Assembly (NCBI GenBank): GCA_049999765.1
Contig: JBNGIQ010003923.1
Coordinates: 1 to 42,109 of the forward strand
Length of the DNA stretch: 42,109 nucleotides
From: Phaeoceros laevis
Taxonomy: Eukaryota > Anthocerotophyta > Anthocerotopsida > Notothyladales
Reading direction: 5' to 3'
Below are positions 24,501-34,750 of this stretch, piece after piece. Below the pieces are notes generated by a model. The model saw only the letters and a list, made by a program, of their open reading frames with translations. It made no database searches and had not been told where the DNA came from. Made by a program: the position numbers and the translations under genes. Numbering within the stretch: the first letter of the stretch is position 1; every line of letters starts with the position of its first letter.

Positions 24501-25941
24501 ACACCCCGTGTCGTTTGTTTGATAAGATTTTGAGTAGCTCGCAACTCTTGTAGGATATGATGGTCACAGGCACTGAATTGTCTCTACAAATTCCCAAATC
24601 CTTTTAGGTTTTTGAACCTTATTGCGACGCATGATTGGAGTCTTGTTCCTGTCATCGTGGATGTGAATGGAGACTTGTCGCCTAAAGATCATGATGAAAT
24701 TACGGTATGCAACTAAAACCTACGCGATAAAGGTCTCAAGCAATTGGGGTCATGAAATCCATGAAGGTTGATTCCTAGAAGTGTTTGTGCAGGAATATTT
24801 TGACTCTCTGCGGTTGGAAAGAACTCAAAACGAGGGACCGGCCATGTATATTGCCACCCCATATGATATATGTTCTCACACATGGACAGCGACTTCACCT
24901 TCCACAAAGGTGCGGTGCTATTTCTTCAGGCGTTCTCGAAATTAGCAGGACTAGGTTTCATATCTGATTCTAAGAAGTGGTGCCATGTATTGCAGGATTT
25001 GCAGAAGTTGGTGGCCTATGCACGTGCAGCATCTGCCCTTGCTACCAGACTAATCTGCAAGGAAGATGATAGGTGGCCGGTAATGGTGTTTTAAGCTAAT
25101 TGTTTACTTCATGCAATAATCGTTGTATGTGGCCTGCTGACGTTAGACAACGTTCTTGCAGTCTCTTTTCCGAACACCACTCAACTGCTTTGATGCTGTC
25201 ATCCATCTACATCATGATGGCTTACCGCACCCTGGTCGCATTCTTTTCAAGAACGACCTTCTGCCAAAAGCTATGGGTACGAGTTGGCCCCCCAGCGCTG
25301 CTTGATTGGCATGTGGTGTGCTTCGAATCATTGTTCATTTGTTTGCTGTGTCATGCAGGTGACCATGGCAAGCCGCCACAAGATGCCATAGGCTTCTTCT
25401 CAAAATCAGTTTTGAAGCTTGGTCCGGACAAATTGAGGAAGCAGCTTTTGATCGGATTTGATCCAGTTGCTTGCTTTGTGGCAGATTTGAAGGTAAGTCT
25501 AGGGTCTTACTGTCTCTTATTGAAGTACCGTGTGCTGTCAATTGTACTCAGCTACAAATCTGTGCTCACCTGCCAAATCTGGGTTCCGTGATTTGTTCTC
25601 CAGCTGAGGTTTGGAAGCACTGTACGGGTCTGGAGTGAGTCTTTGGGTGGCACTGATTACATTCCCTTGACTCTGGTCAAGCAGCCACACACTAAGGCAA
25701 GCCGCTTTCAACCAGTCCCTTCGTGGCCTTGGCTTGTTTTTTGAAGTTTTATTCATATGGTGATGTCACCGTGCTGCAGATTGTGGGCAAATATTCGAAG
25801 GAGGCGGCAGCAATGAAAAAGAGGAAAAGGCCAGAAATTGAAGCCGGTTTTGCTAGTGTTTCAGAGCTGGTCTCTGAAATTTATGAGTTAGGGGAGGGAC
25901 TCGTGAAAAATGTGCAGCTGATTGAAGATGCACAAAACTGA
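18516..25941 (+). CDS. NOL6: Nrap/NOL6/Utp22 nucleolar pre-rRNA processing protein, 26 exons
   Basis: Exons: 18516-18653, 18987-19154, 19253-19418, 19564-19677, 19870-20003, 20096-20255, 20389-20456, 20546-20644, 20859-20974, 22045-22222, 22308-22418, 22495-22573, 22913-23056, 23147-23260, 23359-23474, 23554-23636, 23731-23861, 23946-24120, 24219-24356, 24608-24704, 24793-24909, 24996-25079, 25162-25276, 25359-25492, 25604-25696 and 25780-25941. The total is 3234 nt (1077 aa), in phase throughout and of normal family length. Diagnostic blocks in order: VVGSYALKT, KDYLNHRYHAKRALYL, ARKPVLVLHV, PTPHYSASILEDMF, FRAFWGSKAELRRWADG, SAVFPPEPHPLA, RLAKRWVGGHFLSG, MYIATPYD and SLFRTPLNCFDAVIHLHHDG. 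The protein is a nucleotidyltransferase-fold scaffold of the small-subunit processome, acting in the nucleolus on 18S maturation. The last intron (25697-25779) has a GC donor; intron 9 (20975-22044) is unusually long and repeat-filled. Confidence 0.95.
21146..21839 (+). repeat. 184-bp tandem repeats (three full plus one truncated) inside Nrap intron 9
   Basis: Units start at 21146, 21330 and 21514, each with GCGATGGACTAGAGTC, and keep an exact 184-bp period. A shortened fourth copy starts at 21801. The first ~62 nt of each unit run from GGCGATGGACT to GTGCTGAAAGTCGCC, whose ends pair (GGCGA/TCGCC) and contain two CTGA motifs. The truncated fourth copy still keeps the 5' part and a CTGA near its end. 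An intron-encoded small RNA is possible but unproven. Confidence 0.85.
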
Positions 25942-27004
25942 CAAAAGGATAAACGACCGAATTGAACTGGCGGGGTCCGTAATTCTTGTTATTATGATTA
26001 ACTATAAGGATTCCCTCTTCAACTTAGTCCCTCGAACTGTCACTGTTCTAGTGCTGCACGTCGTATCATGAAGCTAGGCAGTTGAACTTCCAAAGGTAAG
26101 AGTTCGTCAGACATCTCATTGAAACCGGCATTAAGTCGAAGAATAAGTGGTTCTACCGGGTAATAGGTACTTAATACATGAGATTAAGAATTTACAATCA
26201 TCGTTGTACCATCCCTAAATACCATGGGCACGTACTCGGGGTGCACAATGTTTTAAAAAATACAGGAGGCAACCCGATGATAGCTAGGAATCTGAGCACT
26301 GTTTAAACACGTGCGACCCGAAGAATCTTAAGATTCATCGACTCCAGAAGGCCCGAAAGATTGTACACACCTCGTCAAGTAGCGGTGCTCATTTCACAGT
26401 GGATACTTACTGGCCACATGTTCTGTGCGTGACGCCCAGCCAAGCAGGGTCAAGAGTCACGCAAAAGTGGGCTGCCCAGCCAAGAAGGGTGGTGTCGCCA
26501 GACGAACAGAGTGGGATCCCTCTCTACAGTAAACGAGAATCCCTAACGGACAGAGATTCACAACTTACGAAGAGACCTCACACTTCTGGATTATACAAGC
26601 GACATCCGCCTTTGGGAGCTTTTCAAGGAAGATGGTAATGCCGGTGGATGTCGGAGTTCAGTCCGTGGCCGAGCTGCGTTGCAGCAGAAGATTCATCAGC
26701 AATCAGTGAGGTGGGTGAGTTCTCCAGACATGAATCCGCTCCACACTCCCCTTCGATGAGGGTAGGAGAAAAGGGGAAAACCGGCCCCTTTCGTGCGCAC
26801 AAGCCTGACTTCCAGCCTTGTTTGACAAAATTTACTAGCACACCGTCCCCGCAGTCACCCCGCTGAAGCCCGTGATGCCAGCAGAGACTGGACAGATGGT
26901 TCGGAGTAGAGACAGACAGCCCTTGGTGCTCCCCTTCTCCTCACGAATTTCCTTGGAAACCCAACAATCGAAATGGATTTTTCACCATCACTCAAAATGA
27001 ATTC
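25942..27004. other. Intergenic, convergent between Nrap and the UPF0301 gene
   Basis: The 3' flanks of two converging genes. Short open frames on both strands show no family motif or splice support. Nothing else was recognised. Confidence 0.6.
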
Positions 27005-28269
27005 CTACAGCGCCCTCTCCTTCAAAGTTCTACTTTCCATCAACTCTTGGCCAGTGCCTCCACAATTTCCTTCGGGCTTTATTTCCCTGGAGTAGAGAGT
27101 GTCAAACGGTTCCCACATCTTGGCACCATCGGACCACCTCACTTCATCGTGATGCCCCTCAGCCACCTCCCACCACTGCGAAACTTCAATCTGATATTGT
27201 AGCTCCTCTCTTGTCCACTGTACTGCACCGACGAAGAGCCTCGCCTCTGCAGACTCCATGTAGCCTGTGCTACAGCTGTGAAGCACAGTCTGCAGTGCGG
27301 AGTCTTCCCCAATGTAGAGCCCTGGAATGAGCCTGTCAAAGCCCCGAAGCCCTCTGGTAGAAGTGAGGACGGTAACGGGGGAACTAGCTGATTGAAGAGG
27401 ACCTCCCACGTGGACAGTAGGAAATTCGCCATGGATTTCCTCCGTCCACTCAGAGGCCATGCCCTGTATGGGAGCTAGCCTCTTGCACATGACAGCTGGC
27501 AACGGCTTGTTGAGGACCACGCCGCGTACTACCTTGTCGTCACCTTCCGTCAGCAGGATGACAGACCTGGAGTAGGTAGAGTGGCCATCCAGCTTCCTGG
27601 TGGCAACCAGAACGCATCCTCGTTCAGCTGCAACATAATCCCTTGCAACAGGCCCCACGCCATCGGAGCTTAGCCTGTCGAAATTCTTGGAAAATGCGAC
27701 CTCTGCCTCTGAAGGATACGCCCGATCTACGGCATCCCTAAACGAAGACAGCAGTGTGTCGTCCGACGCCGGGTCCGGGTGCACAACATCAGGGACATAG
27801 GAGCGCCTGGCGTAGCTCTTGAAGAAGGAATTTTCGAAGAAGGGGCTGCCGTGGCCGTCCGGTAACCTACAACTTGCCGCAAATTGTCGCCTTTGAGCTG
27901 GAAGACCGTCTGGAAGAAAGAAAATGGAGCCGCACATGAGAAACACCGAAAATGGCAGAGTTGCATCTCTCAATCCTCCAAGAAGCAAGGAAGAACAGCC
28001 GCCGAAGGAGAAGCTTAAGCCAAGCTAAGCAATCCCCGCGCTTTCCACACCAATTTCAAGACATCATACAAACAGCTGCTTAGCTCACCAGTCTTCTTGA
28101 AGCAGGCAGCCGCAAGCTCGCCGTTTGCTCCCTCGCACCACATCGATCTCCTCATAGCAAGCCGGCTTGAGTCTCTTCTTCCGCAGCTCTGGTTGCGTCC
28201 GCACAAGGCAAGCTCGCTAACCGATGCATTACAAGCACTCCGGGCTGCCACGCTTGCTGAGCCGGCCAT
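27005..28269 (-). CDS. UPF0301/AlgH-like (DUF179) protein, plastid-targeted, 2 exons
   Basis: Exon 1 is 28269-28089 and exon 2 is 27909-27005 (1086 nt, 361 aa, phase 1 junction). The first ~60 residues are Ser/Ala/Arg-rich, typical of a plastid transit peptide. The AlgH-like domain covers about 158-310: GCVLVATRKLDG, SVILL, GVVLNKPL, VHVGGPLQ, DRLIPGLYIGE and a Trp-rich end (SQWWEV). The biochemical role of the family is not established; plant members are chloroplast proteins. A second in-frame acceptor a few bases inside exon 2 is possible. A TATAAAA on the minus strand at 28493-28487 lies about 220 bp upstream of the ATG. Confidence 0.93.
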
Positions 28270-28486
28270 GGCTGCTGCTGCGCATCCAAGGATGAGACTG
28301 TGACAGAGTCCGAAAATGGAAGATAGAATTGCGTGTCAGGTCGCCTTCTTTGTTGTTGTGAAGGGAGGGCAGATGCGAATGCCAAGGACTCGAAGAAGAA
28401 GAGGCACCTTCGAGCGGGCGGGCAGGCGTCGCAATGCGATAAGCGAGATGGGAATGGATAGGTGGGAATCGCCTCTCGAGGTCTTG

Positions 28487-28493
28487 TTTTATA
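28487..28493 (-). promoter_or_regulatory. TATA box of the UPF0301 gene
   Basis: TATAAAA reading on the minus strand, in GC-rich context, about 220 bp upstream of the UPF0301 start. It is the best core-promoter candidate there. Confidence 0.45.
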
Positions 28494-29107
28494 AGCGCGC
28501 CCCACGCCCCAGGTAGCTTCCTCTGTACAGCAGGGGCCCAGTTGGCATGGCGGGATGGATGGCAGCTGTGCGGGGTTTCCCAAATGTGTATCATGTTGAA
28601 CCCTGTTCAAAGTCGGTGGAAATCCTTCCGGGTAAAGAGGCAGCCGGCCCTAGGCCTCCATCGCAAGCGCGTTTGGCCGGCCAACCCTAGCGCTCGTAGC
28701 GGTTACCTGCCGGTAGAGCAGCTAATTTAAGATCACATGGCAGAGACTATGCCAGAGAGCATTTCCTACTTTATTGCTCCGTCCATCCATACATCCAACC
28801 ATCCATCCATCCGCTCCATCCATCCCATCTATCTATGGACTCTGCCTATCTAATCTATATCTATCTAATAGTATCTAATACCTATATATCCTTGCCAAGT
28901 TGCCATACCTATTGACTCTTGCCTATCTCATCTATGAAATAGTATCTAATATCATCTATCCTTGCCAAGTTGCAACACCTTGTTTGTCCTTATGAGGATG
29001 CCATTTATCATGGTATGTGTGGAGTGCAATTTTTGTCAAAAGACTTTCTATGGAGTGTCAAGTGGCCAAAGGTTGTACTCTCTTCTCTTAAAACATTCCA
29101 ATTACAC

Positions 29108-29260
29108 ATCTCAATCTGGTTAGTTTATTGTCGAAAGAATGGTGGTGCACTATATATATCAAGATCACCATAATGTAGGAACATATCTCAATCTTCTTAG
29201 TTTATTGTCACAAGAACACTGGTGCATTATATTTATCAAGATCACCACAATGTAGGAACA
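29108..29260. repeat. 77-bp imperfect tandem duplication
   Basis: Units start at 29108 and 29185, each with ATCTCAATCT and each containing TATCAAGATCACCA and AATGTAGGAACA. They differ by scattered substitutions, so the duplication is older than the 47-bp one. Confidence 0.85.
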
Positions 29261-29301
29261 ATTTTGTAGATTCATCACAAAATTACAAGTTCGAACTCCT
29301 A

Positions 29302-29377
29302 ATGAGATTATCATTAGGGTTTTGCAAATGTTTGCCACATATGGCAAATATTTGTAAACCCCTAATGATAACCTCAT
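29302..29377. repeat. Long hairpin: 36-bp inverted repeat arms, 4-bp loop
   Basis: Arm 29302-29337 pairs with 29342-29377 with only a few mismatches (for example TTATCATTAGGG against CCCCTAATGATAA), leaving the loop CATA. This is far longer than expected by chance. It could be a MITE-like foldback or a small-RNA precursor. Confidence 0.8.
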
Positions 29378-29794
29378 CTTGAGTGCACAATTTGGAAGTT
29401 GAAGTGGAAGTTATTGGAAAACTTGTATGTGAAGCAATTCTCTGTGCTTATGGGTCCACATGGTCCACAACATCTTAGTTTTGCTAATTGAGTTGAACAA
29501 CAAGTACCATATTGAACAAGTAGCATTGGAAGAAAGTTCACTTTTTTTAGTTCTCACATTTATTTTAGGTGCACCATTTAATGAATAAAGAGCACTAGCT
29601 ATTCATCAATAAATAGCATATATGTGGCATTGAAGCATGAGAATATGCCTCTTCATGTGCTTGCTACAAAGACGCAGACCTGATTTGTTCAAATTGTTTT
29701 GTTTGAAGTTCAACTTAATTAAATTGAAGATGGTTATTACGTGGGTAATGACCATTTTAGACTTGACACCCTATTCACTATCAGCCACTACTGT

Positions 29795-32045
29795 ATGGTG
29801 AGTCGGTGACCGTTGTATTGGTCAATGAGAAAAAGACTAAAAGTGGAGATCGGCAGCCGCACCCGCGTTTTCCAAATTCGTTCGAACTCGGATTTGCTAT
29901 CTTCTGAGGAAGGGGACAGCCGGCCCTTCTTTTCCACACTCCCACAGTAATAATAAGCGCGTTGGCCGCCCTTCGCATCTAAATCAGGTCCCGACAGCCA
30001 TTTCCTACTTCCTTCCTATCCTTGTCACACCTTTTCGTCGTTATCACTTCTATTTTTGCAACTTGAGGTAGGATAGGGATGATGGTAACCGCATGGTAGA
30101 ATTTGCTAAACGGGGCGGCTAAATATAGGAACTCATCGGCTGCCGGGAATCTACACAGTCTCGGCCCACGCCTAGTAAGTGCGGCGAAAGGATGGCCATA
30201 CCCTGTCAGACTTCCACTAGACTACGTACCACTCTCCTTCTGGGTGGCCTCCCACAACTGACGACCCAAAGAAAACACACTCATTTTCACACGATATAGG
30301 GTGAAGCACATCACTGCAAAGTCTGCAATATGGTGGAGCACACAGGGGTGCGGATGATGAAATCTGATATCTCATTAAGCACATGATGGAGCACAGTTTG
30401 GAGCTGAGATAAAAATGGCTACATAGCATAGATTGGCGGCGACGCACAGTCAAGATCAGACACGGATAATGAAATCTGCATTCAACCATAACAAAGTGCA
30501 TTCATGAGCGTCCCATGCCAGGTTGAAAAAGACGCTCACTTTCAAAGACAGCAAGGACATGTGTAGCTCTGTACCTCGAGAAATGGCAATGGCAGCAAAA
30601 GCTCTACAGCTTCGTCGGGCTGGAGGGAGCTCGAGATGCAGGACCACTAAACATGTGTACCTCCTACAGTTGTTGTAAAGCCTGAACAGCAAGGTGAGCT
30701 TCCCATGTTAGTGGTTGTATTGAGAAACCATGTTGAGGCTAGCCAGCGCAACTCCAGTTGGACCAGGCAAACGTACCTGCTTGTCCTAATCTGAAAGAAC
30801 TAATTGATGTCGGAACTGTAACGCTTTACAGCTATGAAATTGTCTTCTTCCTCTTCCATCGTATCAAATTGCAGATCATCATCTTCAGCAGCATCTCTGA
30901 GAGCAGCAGCATCTCTGAGAGCTTGTGTTGAAGGTGTTCAATTTTCAGGTCAGGAATAGAGGCTGGCCAAGAAAATGACAAGTAGGTTAGCATACACCAT
31001 CTAATAGATCCTTGACTTGCAGGTGCTCGAGCGTTCTGGAGATGGACCACACCTGCAGCTGTGTGCAGAGGATTAAATAGACCCACTGCTCCCAGTTTTT
31101 GGTGAGTCTCATCGGTTCTGCTCCCTCCACTTTGAATCTAAATGGGACTCAGCTGTACTCCTTTTTGTCGGGAAAGACTCCTTCCAGTGATCTATACAAC
31201 GTAGTCCACATCTGCGTGCTCACTCGTCACAAGCTGTTGAGAAAGAAAAGCTTCTATGACAGCAAAAGAGACCCCGAGAATGATGGGGCATGTATGGAAT
31301 ACAGGTCTGTTCCAAAGCCTAGAACGCAAGACTGCTGGTGGGAAACGATGCAGACCTTCGTAACTCCTTGTTGTGCTTCCTAGGTTTGGAAGCCTAGGGA
31401 AGAAAAGCTCGGGAGCGTGACTAGGGGTAAGGTGCGCAACGCCATGACAACAGTGACGGCCTGCCGTCTCGGATGCGGACTTGAATCTCCTTACTGCTCT
31501 TGTTCTGCTTGCTTGCTCCACCGGGAATCAGCGCCTTGGCCAGCTCAACAAATTTGCGGTTCTGCTTGCGCTATCGTGATTCTGCACTTGCTCCAGGGCC
31601 AGAAGCAGCTGCTCGCCTAGGGTTTGAAATGGTAAGTGAGCACTTCCTCATCAGCGGAAGTTAGATTTGTTGCAGGTGCTTGAGGTTGGTGTCGGCCTTG
31701 TCCACTTGGACCGCTAGCTCCTTCGTCTTTCCCGGCGCTGTCTCCACATCCTTGACAGCCGTGCGGAAAGCGGCCACCAAGTCGAGCAGTCCTCGGAACA
31801 AGGCTTGGAAGGTGCTGGCCGCCCCTGCCGGCCACAGCTATCAGCTCTGGCATGGTGAAGCCTTTTTCTCCCAGGCCTGGGGTGGCGTTTCTTTATCAAG
31901 CTGTGGCAAGGGCTCCTTGGCAATGCGAAGATTGCTGGAGTTTGAGCTGTGAAGATCTCAACACAGGTGCCAAGTTCCAATCGTGGAGTCACAGTCTTGC
32001 TCCTCTCGGGTGCGATTCTGGCCCTGATGCGCTACTGGTGTGAAC
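29795..32045. repeat. Segmental duplication, unit 1
   Basis: Collinear with 32486-34750. Matching blocks: 29795-29965 with 32486-32690; 30476-30680 with 32856-33045; 30990-31200 with 33054-33265; 31380-31640 with 33420-34030; 31660-31853 with 34066-34245; and the flanks upstream of each ATG. Unit 1 has an extra ~300 bp at about 30690-30990 and an internal deletion in the gene. Confidence 0.8.
30990..31853 (-). pseudogene. Broken copy of the helical/DUF4384-like gene (copy 1)
   Basis: It begins with ATG at 31853 (MPELIAVAG where copy 2 has MAELIAVAG). A 4-bp insertion after codon 8 throws it out of frame; the matching frame continues downstream as TAVKDVETAPG and then meets a stop. A deletion of roughly 260 bp removes the middle of the gene: the homolog of LALRTLP runs directly into APELFFP. 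The end aligns with copy 2 through LHTAAGVVHLQNARA. Several independent breaks make a functional protein unlikely. Confidence 0.75.
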
Positions 32046-32466
32046 ACGGACTCATATTGAAATAACGCATTTGATTCTGGACAGATTTCTCCGCTGCCAC
32101 AAGCAACGCGTGCATAGACGAGGCCGCGACAGTCGTGACCAAGTCGCTGGTGAACGGGCGTGAGGAGCGATGGATGGGTGGCAGTGGCACGCGGTGGTGG
32201 CCGCTGAGCTGGATGTGATGTACCCCGACGGTGAGGAGTAGTTGTCAGCACATCCCGGAGCCGAGGGAGCGCTAGTTGTCATCATGAAGCTACAATTTTA
32301 ATGACTGTTCAGACTGTGCTGGCAAGTGAAGCCTAATGGGGTAGCTGGCGCTGAAGGGATTGACCAGTGAACCCTTTTTCGAATTCCCCTGTCAATGGTG
32401 AAGCTATTGAAAGAGGGGGAGGTAGTGAATGAATTACTCTCTCCCGTCCTCCCCCTCTCTCCCGTC

Positions 32467-32490
32467 CTATATAGGAGTACTCCTATATAG
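32467..32490. repeat. 24-bp perfect palindrome
   Basis: CTATATAGGAGT is followed directly by its reverse complement, after a pyrimidine-rich CTCTCCCGTC run that occurs twice. It lies at the border of duplication unit 2 and could mark the junction. Confidence 0.8.
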
Positions 32491-34750
32491 TGACCGTTGT
32501 GTCGGTCGATGAAAAAAATGGAGGTTGTCAAGATTGGCAGCTGAACCCGGTTTTCCAAATGTAGTAGTAGTATACATGTGTTATGGTGTTTGCCAAATGT
32601 ATGTGCCAAATTCATTCCAACTCATCTTCCGAGGAAGTGGACAGCCAGCCCTCGTTTTCCGTAAGCTTGCGCGTTGGCTGCCCTCGGCATTTCCTTACAC
32701 GTCACGTACACATCTAATTGCGTGTGCAGATCCCCAGCATTTGCCGGATCCCCAGGGAACCTTACGAATATAATAAATCACCTGTTCCAATGAACCAGGA
32801 GGGAAGAAGCTATTAGCAATCATGGGAGCAGTCACGGACAATCACTCTGCTTTCCACCATGACATTTGAAGTGCATAGCGTCCCAGGTTGCAAAAGTGGA
32901 TCTCGCTTGCAAAAACAGGAAGACACATGTCGCTCTTTTCTAGAGAAATGGCGATGACAGGAAAAGCTCTACTACTTCCAAGGTCGAGCTAGCGCTGGAA
33001 GGAATGCAGAATCACTAAACATGTGGACCTCCTACAGTTGTAACTGATCAGCTAATTAATGGATCCTTCACTTGCAGGCACCTGCTCGAGCGCTCTGTAG
33101 ATGGACCATACCTGTGTGCAGAGGTTCGTTGCAGAGGATTAAGTAGACCCACACCACCCAGTCTTTCGTGAGAGTCACCTCGGTTCTGTCCTCTCTCTCC
33201 ACTTTGAAGCTAGATGGATCCTCGCTGTAGTCCTCTTTGTCGGGAAAGATTTTTGCCTGTGATCTGCACAAGGCCTCTTAAGCTCTAGTAAGCCCACATG
33301 GTGCGTGCTCACCGTTGAAAGCTGCTGCGCAAGAAGAACACATACACGTCGTGTATAACAGCAAATTTCCGACAGTGATCGGAATGGAAGACAGAGCTAG
33401 CAACCAAATGATGCTCACCTCTGTAGCTTGTTGTCGTGCTTAGAATTGGAAGGGAAGAAAAGCTCGGGAGCGTTGTTGAGAGATTTGTCGTAGGCAATGA
33501 AGTAGAAGTAGGCATTGTCGTGGTCGCCGTAGTTGATGGTGAAACGAAGTCTGGTGGAGTTGAGCACTACGTAGTCGCTGCCCGCCCTGGCAGCCCTCAA
33601 ATCGTCCGGCGGGCTGCTGGCACCCACACCTTCCATTGCCGTGGGGTAGCTGAAGGCGTTGCTAGCGCTGCGGGCAGTCATCAGCCCCACGTCGTCCCAG
33701 CAGCTGTGGTACCGGTCGTGGTTTTCCAAGGAGTCGAGGATGGAGAGAAGACGATACTCAGTAGTCTGGTAGTCTTGGGGTAAAGTGCGCAACGCTAGCC
33801 TGAGGGCAAGGGTACTGACCGCCTGCGAGAGGTCTACCATGAGCTCCCGGATGCGATCTCGAATCTCCTTGCTCCTCTTGTTCTGCTTACTCGCTCCACG
33901 CCGGAACAGCGCCTTGGCCATCTCCACACCCTTGCCGTTCTTCTTGCGCTGCTCGTCATTCTGCACTTTCTCCAGGGCCAGAAGCAGCTGCGCATGCTCG
34001 CCAAGGGCTGTGATGTGAGGAGTGAGGAGTTCCTCAGAGTCTTCCACGGACGAGACCTGGACTTTTTACAGGCTCTTGAGGATGGTGCTGGCGTTGTCCA
34101 CTTGGACCGTCAGCTCTTTTGTGTTCCCCGGCGCCGTCTCCACATCCTGGACAGCCGTGCGGAAAGTGGACACCAGGTCGAGCAGTGTTTGGAACAAGGC
34201 TTGGAAGCTGCTGGCCGCCCCTGCCACAGCAATCAGCTCTGCCATGGTCAGCCTTAAAGTTTCCTTGCAGGCCTGGCTTGTCGCTTCTACATATATCAAC
34301 CTCTGGGAAGGGCTGCCAAAGAATCCGAAGATTGCTGGAGATCGAGCTGTGAAGACTTCTATCAAGGCCCAAAACTTTCACATATCACCCCACCTGCAAA
34401 ATCAATAGAGGGTATGACGTGGGACACCCCTAACGACGTCCTTCGAAAGTATGACCGGATTTCGTAACTCACACTCTTGACAGCAGTAGATGAGCACCTG
34501 CTCGTTTTAACCTTTTAGGTCCCCCTAGGACTAAATGCCATTCGCACTTGCTTTAGGATAGGCGTCATCTGTACGCACTAGAACGGGTTCCGCTTGGAAG
34601 CTAAAGTTGAAGTGAAGATTTGAAGTGTATCAAATTCCAATCACGAGTGGAGTCACGTCTTGCTTGCTTCTCTCAGCATTGATGTGCTCCTCTCCAGGGA
34701 CGATGCTGGCCAGACGGGGCAGATGTCCCTGCTACTAGTGTGAAGTTTGA
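32486..34750. repeat. Segmental duplication, unit 2
   Basis: The better preserved copy of the unit at 29795-32045, carrying the near-intact gene at 34245-33068. A short piece of the same unit (around AGACAGGAAACGCAT and CCTCGAGAAATAGCAAT) also occurs at about 11240-11380. Confidence 0.8.
33068..34245 (-). pseudogene. Helical N-terminal domain plus DUF4384-like C-terminal domain, interrupted by one in-frame TAA (copy 2)
   Basis: Exon 34245-33419, a spliced intron (AG/GTGAGC to TGTGCAG), then exon 33263-33068. The model spans 341 codons in one continuous frame, except for TAA at 34068-34066 (codon 60). Residues 1-59 start MAELIAVAGAASSF, a hydrophobic helix recalling HeLo/RPW8-type bundles; more helices follow to about residue 190 (KALFRRGASKQNKRSKEI is strongly basic). 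The C-terminal part (STRLRF, YFYFIAYD, APELFFPSN, IFPDKEDYS) resembles the DUF4384 beta domain, which in bacteria is often fused to caspase-like proteases. Both assignments are by eye and weak. The frame is kept on both sides of the stop, so it is either a very young pseudogene, a sequence error or readthrough. Confidence 0.6.

Larger units (their letters stand above)
28270..29794. other. Intergenic, repeat-rich
   Basis: Holds the UPF0301 5' region to about 28600, a CATC microsatellite (28780-28836), and a degenerate CTAT-rich stretch in which a segment ending TCCTTGCCAAGTTG occurs twice (28839-28980). AT-rich DNA follows with the tandem repeat and hairpin listed separately. No gene is supported. 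Confidence 0.6.
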
